From Lacticaseibacillus jixianensis (GTDB taxonomy: Bacteria; Bacillota; Bacilli; Lactobacillales; Lactobacillaceae), in assembly GCF_003946485.1 (NCBI RefSeq), contig NZ_RHOJ01000024.1:1-38276 (forward strand): DNA of 38,276 nt, read 5' to 3'. The notes under the pieces were generated by a model. It saw only the letters and a program-made list of their open reading frames with translations. It made no database searches and was not told where the DNA came from. Positions 37,041 to 38,276 of this stretch are shown here, one piece after another; position 1 is the first letter of the stretch, and every line of letters starts with the position of its first letter. The position numbers were made by a program, and so were the translations under genes.

Positions 37041-37829
37041 TTGAGAACAAGCCGCCGCAGACATTCTACTATTGGCCTCGCCACTGCCGTTATTGTTGCG
37101 CTGGTGGCCTGGGGCGCGCAGAAGCTGAATCAGCCCATGAACCAGCCGGCCGCCCCGGCGCAGTCGCAGGCCCAGACCGCTAGTTATTCACAGCTGGCCG
37201 CCCTCACCTATCAAAGTGGCCGCTCACCAGTCCTCACCGTTAACCACGATCGTGCCGCGCTTGATCTCGCCGACTGGGCCGGGCCAGCAATCAAATATGG
37301 CAATCTTGACTCGCTGAACCGCACCACCACCAACGTCGGTTATCTGAACCGGCAGACCTTGATCCGCTCGGCCGGGCGCCCGAGTCAGACCTTTGAGCCC
37401 ACCGGCTGGCACAATCGCTATAGCGTGATTGACGGCAAGCGGGTGAATCGTCAAAACCGCGGTCACCTGATTGCCTACACCCTGTCAGGTAATCTATCCG
37501 CAAGCGGCAGCTATGATCCTGGTGCACTCGGTTCCAGTGATAATCCTAAAAACTTGGCGACCCAGACTGAATTTGCCAATCAGGTCTTGATGCAACCGTA
37601 TGAAGAACAAGTTCGTCAGGCCTTAGCGGCGAATGCTAAGGTGATTTATCAGGTCACCACGGTCTTTCGCGGCCGCGAGCTGATGCCCCGCGGCTACTGG
37701 CTCCAGGCTAAAGGCACGAACGGCCTGGACTTCAACGTTTTCATCTACAACGTGCAAACCGATATCCGCTACGACTATGCCACCGGCCGCAGCGTCGTTG
37801 ACCACCAGATCCAGGTCCCCACGCCCTAA
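37041..37829 (+). CDS. DNA/RNA non-specific endonuclease, membrane-anchored, NRGH variant
   Basis: 262 residues. One N-terminal membrane helix (about 11-27) and a Gln/Ala/Pro linker precede a beta-beta-alpha metal nuclease domain of the EndA/NUC1 family, which degrades DNA and RNA without sequence preference at the cell surface. The usual DRGH active-site motif reads NRGH (139-142, in QNRGHLIAYTLSG), leaving the general-base histidine 142. The Mg-binding Asn region is DNPKNLATQTEFANQ, with LMQPYEEQVRQAL following. The start is a TTG at 37041 with AGGAGG 8 nt upstream; no ATG or GTG fits. Similar proteins serve in DNA uptake or nutrient scavenging. Confidence 0.9.
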   Translation: MRTSRRRHSTIGLATAVIVALVAWGAQKLNQPMNQPAAPAQSQAQTASYSQLAALTYQSGRSPVLTVNHDRAALDLADWAGPAIKYGNLDSLNRTTTNVGYLNRQTLIRSAGRPSQTFEPTGWHNRYSVIDGKRVNRQNRGHLIAYTLSGNLSASGSYDPGALGSSDNPKNLATQTEFANQVLMQPYEEQVRQALAANAKVIYQVTTVFRGRELMPRGYWLQAKGTNGLDFNVFIYNVQTDIRYDYATGRSVVDHQIQVPTP

Positions 37830-37870
37830 GCGGCTGAGGATGCGATTCCTTTTAACAACGCAAGCCAAAG

Positions 37871-37912
37871 CGCCCTGCATGGCGATTCCAAACGTGAATC
37901 ACCATGCAGGGC
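37871..37912 (+). terminator. Terminator of the nuclease gene (GCGATTCCA family, copy D)
   Basis: A near-perfect 17-18-bp stem CGCCCTGCATGG...CCATGCAGGGCG with a CAAAC-type loop and a TCTTTGT tail, 41 nt past the stop. The shared 9-mer is at 37882-37890. From 37913 to 38034 I see no gene, only a 12-nt direct repeat GACGGCGCACAA. Confidence 0.8.
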
Positions 37913-38034
37913 GTCTTTGTGCCACTAGGGGCCTCAAAGCGGCAGCGAGAGATGCTTTCTGCCTCGGCCGGTGCTTGACGGCGCACAATTTCGGCGCATC
38001 ACGCCGCTGGTTGATCGGTTTAACGACGGCGCAC

Positions 38035-38061
38035 AAAAAAGGCCAACCTCATCGGCTGACC
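38035..38061 (-). terminator. Terminator of the rRNA operon / tRNA-Asn
   Basis: Stem GGTCAGCC/GGTTGGCC with two G-U pairs (38054-38061 with 38041-38048), then TTTTTT on the minus strand. Confidence 0.88.
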
Positions 38062-38068
38062 TTGTTAG

Positions 38069-38141
38069 CTCCGGATGTCAGGCTCGAACTGACGACAACC
38101 TGATTAACAGTCAGGTGCTCTACCAACTGAGCTAATCCGGA
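38069..38141 (-). tRNA. tRNA-Asn (anticodon GTT)
   Basis: 73 nt, acceptor TCCGGAT/ATCCGGA, anticodon arm CTGACTGTTAATCAG and AGTTCGAGCC T-arm. Discriminator G, CCA not encoded. It lies 11 nt after 5S rRNA, so it is probably processed from the rRNA transcript. Confidence 0.97.
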
Positions 38142-38152
38142 ATAAAAAAACA

Positions 38153-38270
38153 GCGCGGCAGCTTCCTACCCTCGCAGGCAGTCACCCACCAACTACTCTC
38201 GGCGTAGAGAAGCTTAACTTCTGTGTTCGGCATGGGAACAGGTGTATCCTTCTCGCTATCGCCACCGCAC
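38153..38270 (-). rRNA. rrf: 5S ribosomal RNA
   Basis: About 118 nt, with terminal helix GTGCGG/CCGCGC and the conserved core GGATACACCTGTTCCCATGC and CCGAACACAGAAGTTAAGC on the minus strand. Ends are set by helix pairing and may be off by a few bases. It is the 3' end of a rRNA operon whose 23S and 16S genes would lie beyond the right edge. Confidence 0.96.
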
Positions 38271-38276
38271 TTATTT

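Noticed and set aside
37913-38034. 12-nt direct repeat GACGGCGCACAA in the gap before the rRNA operon terminator
   Set aside because: Short, GC-rich and without associated structure; could be chance.

Overview
The window is chromosomal DNA of a Gram-positive, GC-rich lactic acid bacterium, most likely a high-GC lactobacillus of Lacticaseibacillus type. This assignment is inference. It rests on the gene order pcrA-ligA-camS-gatCAB-dgkB-rlmD, strong AGGAGG ribosome-binding sites with frequent GTG and TTG starts, lipoprotein and NCS2/ECF/POT transporters typical of lactobacilli, tRNA genes without an encoded CCA, and a rRNA operon that ends in 5S rRNA plus tRNA-Asn. Nearly all genes are core housekeeping genes on the minus strand.

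Layout, left to right. 1-11.6 kb: DNA repair and translation cluster read leftwards (pcrA, ligA, camS; then gatC, gatA, gatB, dgkB; then rlmD), with internal terminators after camS and dgkB. 11.7-17.6 kb: a DnaQ-fold exonuclease, then a purine block xpt-pbuX-purK-purB. 17.8-20.4 kb: a membrane-anchored glucosaminidase with a hypothetical partner, a divergent YkyA-like lipoprotein and an ECF S component. 20.4-21.6 kb: the only accessory-looking segment, a zinc-cluster/AP2 protein of mobile-element type and an AT-rich, gene-poor stretch beside tRNA-Leu. 21.7-25.2 kb: an ABC importer of the TrpXYZ (tryptophan) type followed by a SprT-like gene, preceded by a long leader. 25.2-31.1 kb: a small hypothetical gene, a P-type ATPase under a yybP-ykoY (Mn2+) riboswitch, and nadE/pncB for NAD synthesis. 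31.2-38.3 kb: a NagR-like GntR regulator, proC, tRNA-Tyr, a phosphoesterase, a POT peptide transporter, a lipoprotein, a divergent hypothetical gene, tRNA-Thr, a DNA/RNA nuclease and the 3' end of a rRNA operon.

The most interesting item is the roughly 245-nt leader of the TrpXYZ-type importer (24891-25135, minus strand). It encodes a 16-residue peptide with a strong ribosome-binding site and one Trp codon, and then mutually exclusive helices and two tandem intrinsic terminators. The pairing pattern fits ribosome-stalling attenuation with a relay from the first terminator to the second. Other notable items are a perfect EF-hand loop at the end of the lipid kinase, a family of four terminator hairpins that share the 9-mer GCGATTCCA on the same strand, a cysteine-free RlmD that has lost its Fe-S cluster, a possible micro-ORF pair in the AT-rich segment, and short hairpins abutting several ribosome-binding sites.
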